From NCBI GenBank assembly GCA_963457665.1, contig OY735206.1, positions 24,901,710 to 24,965,709 on the forward strand: a DNA stretch of 64,000 bases, written 5' to 3'. The translations under genes were made by a program, and so were the position numbers. This document shows positions 38,340-50,714 of this stretch, piece after piece (position 1 is the stretch's first letter; every line of letters begins with the position of its first letter). Origin of the DNA: Thysanoteuthis rhombus (Eukaryota; Mollusca; Cephalopoda; Oegopsida; Thysanoteuthidae). The notes beneath the pieces were generated by a model. That model did not search any database, was not told the DNA's origin, and saw only the letters and a list, made by a program, of their open reading frames with translations.

Positions 38340-38794
38340 GAACATGTATTGCACACATCATCTTCAATAACTGCTTGACAAAAGCCTATCATATCCCAGA
38401 CAACGATATTGCAAGTCATTCAACCCCATCCCTGTATTGTCAATCTGGTCTTTTCTTACTGTGTTTACTGTTCGATAGGCGCCTTTTGTTTCAACTAATG
38501 TCAACACTTTTTGATTAATGTCCAGCCAACCTCCATTTGTATCGCGTAATCATACATATGATATCCTTCTCACTTATATTGCCTCTGAATTAAGTTGATC
38601 TTTTTTTTTTCTATCAGTTAGAGTTATCACTAAGAATGTTCCTTCCATGGCACTCTCTGAGAAGTTGTTTTCAGTTCTGTGAGATTTTCTGTTGGTCCTG
38701 ATCCTGATTTGCTTATTTCCAGGTTTCACATCAATTCCATGGCTGGTATTTTACATTCATTGTATACTTTACTCATCAAACACTTGGGCATTTG

Positions 38795-38855
<61 letters not shown>

Positions 38856-39810
38856 AAATGATTTCTAATCGATTATTATGCGTCATTTTATTTCAAGTTC
38901 ATGCCTTTTTTTAAATTTTATCACTGTATTACTTTATTACTGATTTATTCGTCAACCTTGAGCTGGGAAATCAATTTTTATGGTCTTAGGAAAACTTTAT
39001 TGTTGAATATCACTTTTGTCTTTGTTTTTGGTAATCTTGAATCTTACTTTTCTACTTTCCTTATTTAGATTAGTTGAAATATTCCGTTTTTTTCCGAAGT
39101 TTCAGGCGTTTTGTATGCTTCTTGGAATCTAAAGTAGTTCAAATGTGCTCCATCTATATTTACTTTCATCCCCTCCCTGCCAGTTAGCTGCAGGATCTCT
39201 CAAGGCTCATTATAAACATTTTAGGTGATAATTATCTCCTTTTCCCAATCTTATAGCTATATTCATCATGTTTTCCCTTTATGTAGTCTGTTCATTGCAG
39301 TGACATGTTCTGAATGATTCGTAAGTAATTCTCGTTACCACTTTCTTCTCCGATTGAGTCGAAGACTGCAATATGTTCTAAGGAGTCAAATGCTTTTTCA
39401 CAATCTGCAGAGGATGGGCCAAGTGGTGTGTTGATTTTTTTATGATTGTTCGATGAGTCTATTCATTGCCTTTTAGTGGTTTATGGGGAGTAACCACTGC
39501 CGGAGCCTGTCTGTTTGCGAGGTTGATTATCATCTAGCGTGCCTGATAGTCTATTTGTGAGCATTTTTTATGGATAGTTATTCCATGTTGGGTAATAGCG
39601 TAAAAGGACAGTAATTGCTGAGATCATGGTTATCTCGTAAGTAGGCTAGGATCACTATAGATCACTCACAAAGAACCACCATGGCATCTCTGTGCAAACA
39701 AAAGGGGGAAGTACCTTAAACATCGCACATTGGAAAATACGGATCAAAATTAGTCCTATAGCTTCATTCATGAGCCTTTCGAATATTTAAACTTATGTAA
39801 ATTGATATTT
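38340..39810 (-). mobile_element. LINE relic (reverse transcriptase and C-terminus)
   Basis: Same lineage as 3270-5345. On the minus strand from about 39560 down: LDDNQPRKQTGSGSGYS (family LDExQPxEQAGFRxGYST), DCEKAFDSLEHIAVFDSIGE (near 39405-39345; family DYEKAFDSVEH), SPKMFIMSLERSC, IDGAHLNYFRFQEAYKTPET where RFADDI is expected, and PKTKTKVIFNNKVFLRP (family MSKTKVMxN). Below 38800: KVYNECKIPAM (family KVxxQCxLPxM), ESAMEGTFLVITLTDRKKKD (family QRAMERxMLxITLxDRxxN), ending near 38340. Several stops and shifts are present. The two RT aspartates are replaced. The 5' end appears lost near 39810. Confidence 0.8.
38800..38852. repeat. (TA)n tract inside a LINE relic
   Basis: A (TA)n run, starting as GTGTGTATATATATA, interrupts the LINE between its post-RT segment and its C-terminal segment. 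LINE-like coding is recognisable on both sides, so the expansion arose within the inserted element. Confidence 0.85.
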
Positions 39811-40261
39811 GTACTTACTGATGCATGTGGATATGTCACGGATATGTTCTTAACGAATTATCATTGTTTTGTTTTTTTTTCATTTCTTTTCCCTCCGATA
39901 ACCAAGATGTAAGTGCAGAAATATGTATCCTATACAGAATGTAAAGGATTCAATGTACACCAAATATGGAGATTATTAATTAAACCCATGTCTTCCCTTT
40001 TTACTCACTTGTTGATTACAGCATTATTGATATAATTTTGCAATGTCCCTGGACTTTACAAGATATTAAAAACATCATGTTGCTCTGCACTTTTTTGTAC
40101 TGGATCAACAGGAATGAACTTTGATTAATCAAAGCATTTGTAAATCATATGAATTCGTGAGGGAATTCAAACTCTTTTTGAATTTCGCAGACAAAAATTC
40201 AGATCATCACGTAGTGATTTATATACATACAACTGTGTAAATGATCAGCATCAACGAAGTA

Positions 40262-40705
40262 GGACAGACCATTGATTTCTGCTCTGATAATACATCATCG
40301 TCATCCGTCCGTTGTTTCCCTTGGGCTCTCCCCAGGGATCAACAGAGCTCTATCATGGATGTCGCGGAGCCAACATTTCCTGAACTTATCTAGTATGTCG
40401 CACCGTTTTATTTTGCCGGCCACGGATTAGCATATGAAATCTGAGGATCCAGTGTGTGAGTGTCATATCCATTGATTGCTTGACATTCTTGCAACTTAAC
40501 CATCCCATAGCCCTTTGAGTTTCTGTAATGATATATTTGACTTCTTTTTATTCTCTTATAAACTCTGCTGTTTTGTGATCCGTCCATATGATGGTGAGCA
40601 TGATTCTCCTCAATGCACATGGCATGATTTTCAGTTTGAGGGTCAGTCTTGTGGTCAGGTTCCATATTCCAACTGGCATTTTTTACAAATTGTGATCAAA
40701 TCACG
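40262..40705 (-). mobile_element. LINE 3'-end fragment
   Basis: The minus strand gives NLTTRLTLKLKIMPCALRRI followed by MLTIIWTDHKTAEFIRE, which fits WNLTKxLxxKLRTMQRAxER and MLNITWxDxKTAxxxRE. GTTGCAAGAATGTCAAGCAA is the VARMSxN block. CDILDKFRKCWLRDIHDRAL fits the DDIDKFRKYWxRDAxDRxxW terminus. The 3' end near 40290 shows GACGATGATG, the start of the family's GAT tail. Upstream, the RT is absent. Confidence 0.75.
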
Positions 40706-41749
40706 ATGGAAAGGAAATACACCTGAGTTGATAGAGAGGCCAAGAAGAAAGACAGGCATGTTGTAAATGAATGTGATAAATTGTCCAATAATCATTTGGA
40801 CACCAGAAAGAGTCCACAAACATACTTCTTGAATTTGAATAAGAATTTTTTTTAAATCAGGAGAAAATCATCGTCTGAGGAAACTGAATGCCATTTTCCA
40901 ACATTAATGAACACAAAGTGGATAAAAAAAGTTTCTAACTGAAACTATATGAGACATGCTGTGATTACGAAAAAATGTATTATCTATCTCAAGCAGAGTA
41001 GATATAATATCGGTTCCCTGATTTTTCTACACGACGTTTTGAGTCCATGGAACTGACACTTTGGTGTTGCACCTGGCTGATATTAATTATTTCATAACTT
41101 CATCTACCTGTTTAGATATGTTACACTCATTTTGCTATCGAGTCCCATTTTTTTAGCACAGTATATTGTTAAGCTCTTCCTAGTCAAGAGCTTGCCAAAA
41201 TTTTTAGAAGACCCAACAAAGATAAAATCCATAACCTTTGCTGACAAAGTTGAAAAAAGTATATGCAATAAATCGTTTTCTATCTGTCTGTCAGTCTCTC
41301 CGCACAGTATATCCGAAAGTTTTGAATTATTTCTTTTTATTGGGAGGTAAGCTGTTAGTTTCAGGTGATCACTTTTCGGCTATGGAAATCGTTTCCGGTT
41401 GTCAGATGTTTATGTTATTCGGCAGGAAAACATTTTTAAAAGAGACAAGTATTAAAAGGTTAGATTTAAATTTTAGGGGGAGTAACCCAATAAGATAAAA
41501 TTATAAGTTTTCATTAACCAATTTTAGTGTATAGCGTTGGCAAATGCATACGCTCTTCAACAGTTGTCTTATACCGTACCACAACAATGAAACACTAAAT
41601 GAATGTCATACCTACTATACCTGTGAACTATAACGCGAGATCATTTTGCAGTTTGTATTAGATGATGATATCATAATATCTATCTTCGGCGGATTCAAGT
41701 TATCACTTGCCTGATTCCACGTTTGTATTATAGGGTCCACTGGCAAAAG
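40706..41749. other. unassigned AT-rich DNA
   Basis: Frames of 72 and 86 residues at 41132-41350 and 41238-41498 overlap in different frames and show no family motifs. Nothing else is seen. Confidence 0.4.
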
Positions 41750-42010
41750 TACCGATGCAGGTTTCTCAAAAAAGCGATACATGGTTGTTTCATGATCCAA
41801 TCACATATAGCAAATGGGTAACAGGTACACTTTTCATTCATAGAGCAGAAACACTGATCATGCTTCAGCTCCAACGAGAAATAGATTCAGAGAAAGTGTT
41901 GAACCACGTCAATTCATCTTTTGAAGAACAATTATCAAGATCGAGTCCAGATTTATCTGTTTGGAAAATCATCAGAAAGATGTTGAAAATTATGAAAATG
42001 GAAAATTAGT
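41750..42010 (+). mobile_element. possible Penelope-like element C-terminal RT fragment
   Basis: The frame at 41755-42009 contains SDTWLFHDPITYSKWVTGTL, then FIHRAETLI and LQREIDSEKVLNHVNSSF. Penelope-like and related retroelement polyproteins carry a similar order after the RT core: YLhxxSxHPxxxKxxVxxxL, then HRAxTx, then LxxEixxxxxxLxxNGYP. The spacing fits, but the resemblance rests on few conserved positions and the frame is only 84 residues, so chance or another element cannot be excluded. Confidence 0.35.
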
Positions 42011-42109
42011 TGGATATCAAGCATTCTGTGTGAAATGAATAGGGATTGCCTACGATCAAACTGGATGTTGTACGTCGAATCTGATTTTGTTCATTTACCC
42101 ACAACTGGC

Positions 42110-42300
42110 TCAAAAACAAAAAAAAAACAAAACAAGCGAGACACACAGGAGAGGATCAAACCTTGTATCACAATGAGCGATCACAAGGCATCGTATTCTA
42201 TTAAAAAGCAATGAAGGTTCAAACACATCATAAGAACTTAGGCACGTTGTTGAATTGTCAGACAACCATTGCACATCACAACTCAATATTATTTGATTTA
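42110..42300 (+). mobile_element. probable LINE C-terminal scrap
   Basis: TTGTTGAATTGTCAGACAAC followed by CATTGCACATCACAACTCAA resembles the coding block for ARLSDNRWTxRTTN in the GAT-tailed LINE (compare TGCAAAGTTGTCAGACAACC at 12.1 kb). Upstream, RDTQERIK is a plausible REKTxVRDIIE remnant. Only one block is clear. Confidence 0.4.
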
Positions 42301-43065
42301 TTGATTTCATTTTCTTTATTACAGTTTCTCGCCGAAAGAACAAACACCGTATCTATAGAATAAAGTACGAATTTGTATTTAACTTGATTCTTTTTTAGTT
42401 GTATTTGTGCAATATAAGATTAAATCATTTGGACATTCATGATTGATATAGAATCATATAGACTTCAACAGGAAATAGGAAATCATTTTTTTAATCTAAG
42501 AAATTCTTTTCAGTATTTTCCTTTAATTAGATTTTGCAAATACATATATCGATTTATTCGTGATGTTCTTGCCCTTTAAATTAAAACGAAATTTTCAATT
42601 AAAGTATTCATTTCTTGACAAAAGAAAGCAAACATATTGGATTTTTGAAAATGAATATAAAGTTATTAAAATAAGCAGAACTGTAATAATAGAAGCAGAG
42701 ATGAGGTCAAAATTGCTAAGCTACGATCAACACCCACAGATACACATGGACTACGCAAAGATGATGATCGAGTAGTAAGAATTATTGTGGTTGTGCAGCC
42801 TTGATTTAACTGGGAAATCAATAAAAAGTGGGTGCTACTGAGTATGCTTGATCTTCATTATTGTCAGGTCCTTCAGTGGAATGCCATAGAGTGAGTATTG
42901 AAAGCAGTAGATATCCTCTCAAGTCTTCTTTTGCCGAAAAGGTTCTTAAATTTTCAGCATATAATATTCGATCTATGTGATTAATATTACCATTAAATCA
43001 GGTGCATTAAAGAGGTTTGATTAGCAGTCAGAAAAAATATATAATTTTCCTACCTGCTCAGACCA

Positions 43066-43068
<3 letters not shown>

Positions 43069-43122
<54 letters not shown>
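43069..43122. repeat. (CA)n(TA)n microsatellite
   Basis: (CA)n to about 43104 followed by (TA)n to 43122. The interval 42301-43068 otherwise holds nothing recognised. Confidence 0.95.
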
Positions 43123-43174
43123 CATATATTTACATTTATATTTATATGTAACTACCAATCCTGATATATTTATT

Positions 43175-43270
43175 TAACAAACCGTCGAAACTACCACCAG
43201 ATATGTGACCGAAGGTTTCTCTAGTTTTTAATTTGGTCTGGCTGGCTATGTACGTATATATTACTGGAGG
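43175..43270 (+). repeat. repeat A, left end only
   Basis: AACAAACCGTCGAAACTACC and ATGTGACCGAAGGTTTCTCT followed by AGTTTTTAATTTGGTCTGGC and TGGCTATGTACGTATATA match the left-end block. The rest of the element is not seen before the next copy at 43860. Confidence 0.55.
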
Positions 43271-43859
43271 AAAGCGAATTTCACTCTTTCTGGACATTAT
43301 GAGTCTTTATGATGCCTGGAAAAAATATATATGTGTAATGTTAAGCGTGTACACAAATGAAAATGCATACATATGTAATTCTTATATTGATCTTATCTGT
43401 TCTGAGACAATGATTTCACTACTGATATTGGATTCATTCAGGTCCCTTTGTTGCATATTTAAGGTCTAATAATTCTGTAACATCGTTTGAAAACAACCAT
43501 AAAATATTCTAATATAAAGCCCTTACTTTTGATATGCATGTATTGGCAAAAAAAAGCAATTTTTCGAGCAAGAAATATATTAGGTTCCTTGGAAAATCTT
43601 TAGATCTTCAAAGAATGTATCATTCGGCTGAAATATGAATACCAAACATGGTTCTTTTCATCCACCATGAAAATATATGTTATGGTTTGGCTTTGTGTAA
43701 GAAGATTTGTCAGGGGTCCCCACGTCTCCTGGGTGCCAGCAAAGCCAGGCTTTTCCGCAACATTTGCAGAAATATGACTATTTGTTTGAAGGAGTGGGAA
43801 TGTATCTTTTGGTTCTGCCTCTGTTTTCTGTTTTTGTTAGGCATTTGCTTTCAAGCAGG

Positions 43860-44300
43860 ATATTTCTTTTTTGGACCTGGTATCATCATTATAGGTTTCT
43901 TCAGTTTTTTAAGTCGGTCTGACTGGTAGGCTGACTATCAATGTATTTTTCTATCCCACAGACCGCACAAAAGGAAATTAACGGACAGTAATTTAATCAT
44001 TCTCTCTTTATGTCTAATTTATTTGTAATCTTGTTTTTTAATAACCCCCAAAATATCTTTTTTATGGTTGGAGATAAGTTTGTAATGTAAGTTTATGCTA
44101 AATCAATCCTTTAGTCGTGCCTCCACGCTTGCTTTGGATATTTTTCAATGATCACTGCCTCACAAAAGGCAAGAATAGTAATTGATTCGTTGATCAACAA
44201 AAATCAGTATTTAATTGATCACCCCCACTATGGCATGCAGTTAAAATACGTATGTTACGTGGTTTTTTCTATTGAGTGACTAACAAGGCCTGTTATTTTT
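43860..44300 (+). repeat. repeat A, full-length copy
   Basis: Left end TATAGGTTTCTTCAGTTTTT with AGTCGGTCTGACTGGTAGGC. Middle GTTTGTAATGTAAGTTTATG followed by CTAAATCAATCCTTTAGTCG and CAATGATCACTGCCTCACAA. Right end AATTGATCACCCCCACTATG, then ACGTGGTTTTTTCTATTGAG and TGACTAACAAGGCCTGTTAT. The 93-residue frame at 43648-43929 runs into this repeat and is not treated as a gene. Confidence 0.8.
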
Positions 44301-44629
44301 AAAAAACTCCAATACTTATATATCTTATATACTCTTTCTGTATTTTCTTTACTCTGTGTAATAATAAGCGTTATGATTGAAGTCCAATGTACAAAGGCGA
44401 CTGCTTCCCCACGAATATTTTCCTACTTCTATTTGTATAACTTCAGAATAGTTTATATACAATCTTGTTCATTTTCCTCTGCCAATAAAGTTACTGCAAA
44501 TACGTATATGTATTCATTCATTTCCGTATTTCTGTCCAAGCAATATCTCTAAGTTATAAATACGATCTTTGAGTTCGAAATGAAAACATGTCTATGTAAA
44601 TCAGCATAATCAACCTTTCGGGATCTGCT
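44301..44629. other. unassigned AT-rich DNA
   Basis: Nothing recognised. Confidence 0.4.
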
Positions 44630-45110
44630 GTTGGACATACATTATCTCCGATATTCGTCAGACTTCTCTATCAGGGACTTCACTGAGCTAATGCTTTCTG
44701 AACAGTTTTGCACATGATCTCTTATGATCCATGTTATAAGTCGCTATGTCGAACACTTGCCTGAAATTCTTGTAGTATGGCCAGTTTATGGCCATTGGAG
44801 TTTTTAATGGTTTCGGCAATATCTCTTGCTACTATTTGTCTTTGATGCACGGTTGTTTATTGTCCCGTTGCATAAATCTCTGCTTTAGTTGGGGTCCATG
44901 TGTGAACATCAGGAGGATGGATTGGATATATATCCTTCATTTTTAGGATTAATAGGATTGTCTTGTTCTTGAAAGTTGAGCTGGCTTTCCCGAAAGCTTG
45001 CCAACCTAGGGTCATTTTCAGTTGATTTCTCCTGGTATCGACGATTTCATGGAAATTCTTCATCCTAGGTAGAAGTAATGGTTTGCCTTTATTCGAGCAA
45101 ATCATCTACG
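44630..45110 (-). mobile_element. LINE C-terminal fragment
   Basis: The minus-strand frame 44857-45105 reads TRRNQLKMTLGWQAFGKASS continuing TFKNKTILLILKMKD. This is the EIKxRIxLGWQAFGxASSTFKNKxIPLxLKxKV block of the GAT-tailed LINE, followed by WTPTKAEI (family WTLTKAE). Below the stop, ARDIAETIKNSNGHK fits RDIIExIRKxKW. It carries stops and is truncated on both sides. Confidence 0.8.
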
Positions 45111-47939
45111 ATTTACGTCGTGTTAAAGTGTAGATATAAGTTTGCACCATTTCACATCATGATTCCCGGCGGCTACAAACATATTGTTTCATTGGGAAAT
45201 CGAAGTATTTCAGTAGAAGTTATTAAATATTTATCGGAATAATGTCTGTCGAAAACGGAAAGCGACATTTATACGAATATTATTGCGAGGACATAGCAAA
45301 TAGATTAAACTCTTGGCAGGACAAATGGTATATGAATTCAATTTCAATAATATATAGGACAATCACAAGGAAAACCAATACAACCAATCTATCCTCACGC
45401 AGACGCCCACAGACATTGTAATATATACGTATGTCTATGCTCATATGCATGTATGTATGTTTATTCGTATCTTTCTAATTTTATTGGGGGAAATGTATGG
45501 TGTCACCATCTCATGATACATGTTGCTTCCGCTGACAATGCAAGTGCCAAAATTGATTTAATGAATTATGAGTTGTTCACTGTACCATGCTATCAAACGA
45601 AAACAACACCCCCAGTTTCATTTACCGTTGTGTCAGGAATACAAGTTTATTAGTGATTTACATTTTATAACAATAAACTGTTTTAAGGAAAACTCACCCT
45701 TGGCGTAAGATACCAGGGGGGGGGGTCGGTACAAGGGGTACAAGGATTTACAGAGAGCCTACAACATCGGTACCTTAGAAGGGGATAGAGTTGCTGGGTG
45801 AAATTGGGTGGTTAAAGATTTGCCAAGAGGCTGAGGAAAACCTTGAGAAAAGTCGAATCGAGAAGAAGCAGTAGTGACGACGTGTACGCTACAACACGGC
45901 AGAGGGACAACCACTATTTTTATCCGCCCGGACTGATAGAGCCGATGCTGTGGAGCAGTTAGGTCCGACATCATATATAAACAACTCATTTATGTATGTA
46001 TGCCCCCACCCCCCGCTGTGTCTACAGACAATGGGAAATTCCTTCCTGGGCGAAACAAATGGAGGCCAAGTCCTTGTCTCGGTTTACTGAGGTTCTCAGA
46101 GTGCTACATATTTGATATTTACTTGATTGTAGGAGCTGCAGGAAGGTCATTAAATTCGGAGCCCAACCACCCTAAGACAGTTTCATCCCTTGATTGTGAA
46201 AAAGTTGTCCTTCTGCTAGACTGATTGTCTTTTTAAAGCTGGAAAGCCATGGCTTCCCGACTACATTACCAATAAATTGGAAAAGGGTCGAAGAGATGGA
46301 TTCACACCTTCCCCAAGGGCATTAATGTGAAGTTAACATATATAGCCGTAATGGAACTTGGGTTGCCAATTCCATTATCCACACTGTTATTGGCACGGCT
46401 GATCTCACTTTCCAGAGCATTCAAGAATATATATACATCCATCATATAGGTCTGCAAAGTTGAGTTCATTAAAATGCTTTTTTATTATCTCAGATGATTC
46501 CTATATAACTTTAATCGCCCATCACCAACCATCTTTTTCAAGGAACACAATTTTTAGTTTCAAGGGAGTCTGGGGTTAGTTTGTACCAGAGCAATTTCAT
46601 GTTTCCACCACTTAATAGTCCAATGTTAAGTCTCATTTTGAGCAACAAAAATTGACTTTTTTTTTCAATCAATTTTGAATCATGTACACTGTGAGCACGG
46701 AATGTTTTATGTGATTTTTTTTTATCCTGGTATATAACTTTTTTACACTGATAGACGGGTGTCTATTTCATGTTGTATTGTACGGTTGTTGATATCATAG
46801 TCTACGTTTATGACAGGTGGCAATAAACGGTATATTTACAATATTTCAAGCATCTTCTATCAAACTTTTCTTGGAATAGAGCAAAAGTATGTTCAGGAGG
46901 TTTGATACATTGTTAGTGTGGCAACTTGGTCCTCTGTAATTGTATGTATTTCAGGCGAAGGAAAAAACGTATTATAACTAAGTACACTTCAGAGAAATCA
47001 GTGATGCCGTTATTTTTCTCTGTAGTTGAATGTATCATTGGAGTCCACTCACATACAATCCCGTTGTCCTATAGAGTGGTAATTACATTCCTAAAATCTT
47101 ACTTTTCATTCAAATATATCCTTCGGTCTGGTTTAAAGTCTTATATATCTCGATTATAGCAATATATAAATCACAATCAGAACCTACTATCAAGATTGTT
47201 CCATCTATCTCCACCGGTTGGTTTGTATACTGTTTCCTAATGTTTTATTTGAAGATATGCTGAACTTAAAATATTCTTCAGATCTAATCAACTTATCTGG
47301 AGGAAGTCTATGTTCATAGTAATATTTGGTGATATTCGCCTCCAATTCAACATTAAGTTACAGCCATATACATACCATCCAGATCACGTCTTTCCAAAAT
47401 TAAGTTTTTTTTGTAAAATATTTCACAGTACTCATAGGTGCGTTGCAAAAAATGATTTAATTATTTCAAGTAATATTTTTGGCTGTTGTCCTTGGTGGGT
47501 GATGAGCTTGAATCAGAAATCAAAACAAATTTCCTCATCGAATTAAACAAAAACTTTCCAATCATCAATAAATGATCCTTTATATCAGCATACTGTTATA
47601 AGTACTCTTTGTCCAATGTTTTCCTGTTCTGTAACTAAAAAGATTTAGATTGCACAAAGTTTTGTGATCAAACCATTTACTTCGGAATTTTCTTTCATAA
47701 TTTCGTGATGGGAAGGGCATAGACATAATACCAATACTGGATATGTTAAAAGCTTGGAATAAATGTCGGTGTATTTGGGAAAAAATACACTTGTGAGAGA
47801 GTTTCAGCACGCAGTATGAGAACCATTGCTATAACCCTATTGAATAATCGATGTCACTCCATATATCACGTTAAAAAGGCACTCAGATAAATATGTACAG
47901 ACACGTTGATTGATCTAAACATGCAAAACCACTCACTCA
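45111..47939. other. unassigned DNA with a GC-richer island
   Basis: A G-run (45717-45726) opens a visibly less AT-rich stretch to about 46420, with CCCCCACCCCCC near 46002-46013. Frames at 45759-45989 (-) and 46000-46224 (+) are 74-76 residues with no recognised motif. The remainder to 47939 is ordinary AT-rich DNA without assignment. Confidence 0.45.
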
Positions 47940-48420
47940 CACAGGTCTGGTTCGTCACTCAATAAGAAGAGTCATTCTGACAAAATCTTCTGGCATCATG
48001 CCGTGTTTGGGATGATCAATTAAAAAATAACAGAGAGGAGTGATCGCTGAATAGGTATTCTCTCTCGCTTATCCTCATGCAGTAATCAATTTCTTGGGCA
48101 GTGATCTGCGTTTTCAAAAATAAGTGTGAAACCTGCCACCACAAATTAAGGGATGTGTTCAGGATGAACTTTCGTATCAGAATGCTTTTAGTATAAACGC
48201 ACATAGCAAATTCAATTCCCAACTGAAAGCCTACTCACGAGATGGGAATTCAGAGGGAAATGCTTTTTTGCCTATGCATAAGAAGTAAATGTTTACATTT
48301 TCATCGCACTAACACCATTGATACGATTTGGGCACCTGACATGTAGATAGCTAACCAGCTATAAAAAATTAAAAACTGGCGAAAACTATGTTGACAGCAT
48401 GGGTGACAGTTCATGGTTGA
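47940..48420 (-). repeat. repeat A, inverted full-length copy
   Basis: On the minus strand the left end is AACTGTCACCCATGCTGTCA followed by ACATAGTTTTCGCCAGTTTT (48412 down to 48370). The right end is TTAATTGATCATCCCAAACA, CGGCATGATGCCAGAAGATT, then TCTTATTGAGTGACGAACCA and GACCTGT (near 48021-47943). Order and spacing match the plus-strand copies. Confidence 0.7.
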
Positions 48421-48982
48421 GGGTTTCTGACAAGAGACTTTAGTTTTAACGTGTACAAACACTTGCACTCAAAATATATTAAAGGCATGATTGACTTTCA
48501 AAATGGCGACGAAAAGATGGGGAACAGAAAAAATAAAGATAGTTTGATCTGAAGAAATGCTTTTAGAAGAAACATAACAATGCATTAAAGGATTAAAACT
48601 CGTAAAATACTTTTAAAATGATAGAGACAAAAAGCAGAAGAGAAAAAAATCCTATGCCTGCAGATGTATTGAAAGGGAGGATTGAGGCACTCACCAGCGA
48701 TATTACTGCATTGTAAGCATTAAATCGGCTCTCGGATTTGAAAGAAAAAATCGATTCCTTAAGGAAGAAGACGAGTATTAAATTTGTAAATTAAAATATC
48801 AAGGTTTTACAGAATATTCCGACTTAGACTAGTGATTTTTCCCTACAAGATTTACTGGCTGACGTAGATTTTTAAAACAAATTAAAGCGTATTCAAGCTG
48901 ACTTCTATGTGTTCTTACAAACGACCACATAGTTTGACTCCAGATATACATATATATACATACTCTTACATAAAAACAAGGA

Positions 48983-49023
48983 TACACACACACACACACA
49001 CACATATATATATTAATAGGTAT

Positions 49024-49073
<50 letters not shown>

Positions 49074-49160
49074 AGAAAGAGAGAGAGAGAAAGAGGGAGA
49101 GAGAAAGAGGGAGGGGGATACAAAGAGAGAGAGAAAGAAAAAAGAGGTAGAGAGAAAATT
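48983..49160. repeat. (CA)n(TA)n(GA)n compound microsatellite
   Basis: (CA)n from about 48983, interrupted (TA)n to about 49066, then a GA/AG-rich stretch with AGAGGGAG units to about 49157. The 88-residue frame here is an artefact. DNA from 48421 to 48982 is unassigned. Confidence 0.95.
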
Positions 49161-50184
49161 TAATTTATATTAATCTTTATGTATCTTTGATTATTGTTTC
49201 ATTTTTACAGTGTCCAATACATTTATATTGATAATAAGTGTAGAGAATTTCATTTATCCATCACTATTCATCATTATCTGCTTAAAATCCTGGATGTTTT
49301 TTGCACATATTTGGGTACACAATTTCATCCCATCTTTTGCCAGTTTTTTTTTTCCTGCTGTTAGCAGAGGTACATTTATATCCCCTTGAGTCCTCCGTCA
49401 ATATGATGATCGTCCTTGGGTGTCCATGGCTTTGGTAGTCGTTTTCTGGATGTTTGTAAAAATCAGTCGTGTATGAATTATTCACCAATTAGTGTATTAC
49501 GCAGTTTCAATCTCATAGTGAGTAAAAAAGCGTAATGCCCCGTAATGAATCAATAATATCTTATTGATATATCTATATAGATGCAGAGATGGATGTAGTC
49601 TACCAAAAATTGTAGGGCTAGGAAAACACATTACGACCAAAGAAAGTATGAGAGTAAACTTGGCAATGTACAATTGTTGCGAAGACTCCAGCAATCAGTG
49701 ATATTATCTGTTTAAAAAAACAACAATGTTGTTTATCGTTTTTGGCTAATTCTTTCTTTTCGATTATTGAGTTGAAAATATTTGTGTTGGTTCCAAAAAG
49801 GTTCTGTTATCAAATCTCTGTACAAGCAATCGAATGGGTTACACATTCGTCTCTCTTAGAGTGTTCTTCTGTGTGTATGTCTGTGTGTGTGTCTGGGTGC
49901 TCCCAGGCATTGTTTTTAAGGATACAACCCAAAGAATACCCTTGCTTTTAGGGGTCTTCGTGCTTATTTTGGGGCCAACAATGCCTGAACTTTGTGCCTG
50001 TATTTTTTTTTTCAATATCTTATGATAAAAACAAACATAATTGTTTCAAGCAGTTCTTAAATATTCAGTTCTGGTACATGCACGAGCTACGATGATTCAT
50101 ATATGCATGGTGCAGTTATCTGTTTTTTCTTTTTTATGTAAAATATTTGGACATCATTTTTTTTTGTTCTACCTATGTGGAGAC
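49161..50184. other. unassigned AT-rich DNA
   Basis: Nothing recognised apart from a short TG-rich stretch near 49870-49892. Confidence 0.45.
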
Positions 50185-50605
50185 CGTCAACCAAAACTCA
50201 TACATAATGGTCACATGAGCTTCATCAGTTTTACGCCAGGCTAGGTATTCATCTATAAATGGTTCAACTTGTTTCTTAGAAATACCCCTCAAATAGATTT
50301 TTAGCGAAAAGGTCTGATTTGTAATGAAAATTTATGCTAGAGCAATTTCTTGGCTAAAATGTGTGGCAGTATTCACGGGTGTTCTATTGAAAATTCAGAC
50401 ATTTTTAGTGATTCACCGCTTATTTGTTTACCTCATTCTAAATTGTAATTGTTTCCCAAAGGTGTGGGTCACATGGCAGTTCCTATTGAGTGACTAAGCA
50501 ACTTTTTCCCTCATTGAAATTGACTTGGAACTAAGAATCGTGACTCTGAATAAATTTCAGCATGAAACTGACACTGTCTTATGGCTGATATGAAATAGAT
50601 AAGCA
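50185..50605 (+). repeat. repeat A, copy 1 of an adjacent pair
   Basis: Left end ACCGTCAACCAAAACTCATA and GAGCTTCATCAGTTTTACGC. Middle TTTGTAATGAAAATTTATGC with TAGAGCAATTTCTTGGCTAA. Right end GGTGTGGGTCACATGGCAGT followed by TCCTATTGAGTGACTAAGCA. The match with its neighbour continues about 80 bases further (GAATCGTGACTCTGAATAAA, then CTGATATGAAATAG), so the element's right border lies beyond the CTGTTAT seen elsewhere. Confidence 0.75.
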
Positions 50606-50714
50606 TCTTCATGATGGCTGAAAAAGTACTCATTTGGTTTTCAAGGAATATAAATTGCTATGCTTCAAAAATATCATATGCAATTGGCATCCTATGCCAG
50701 ATCACCTTCTCAAA

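Noticed and set aside
43648..43929. A hydrophobic 93-residue frame resembling a small membrane protein
   Set aside because: Its 3' part lies in repeat A and the same sequence is not open in other copies. The hydrophobicity reflects T-rich DNA.
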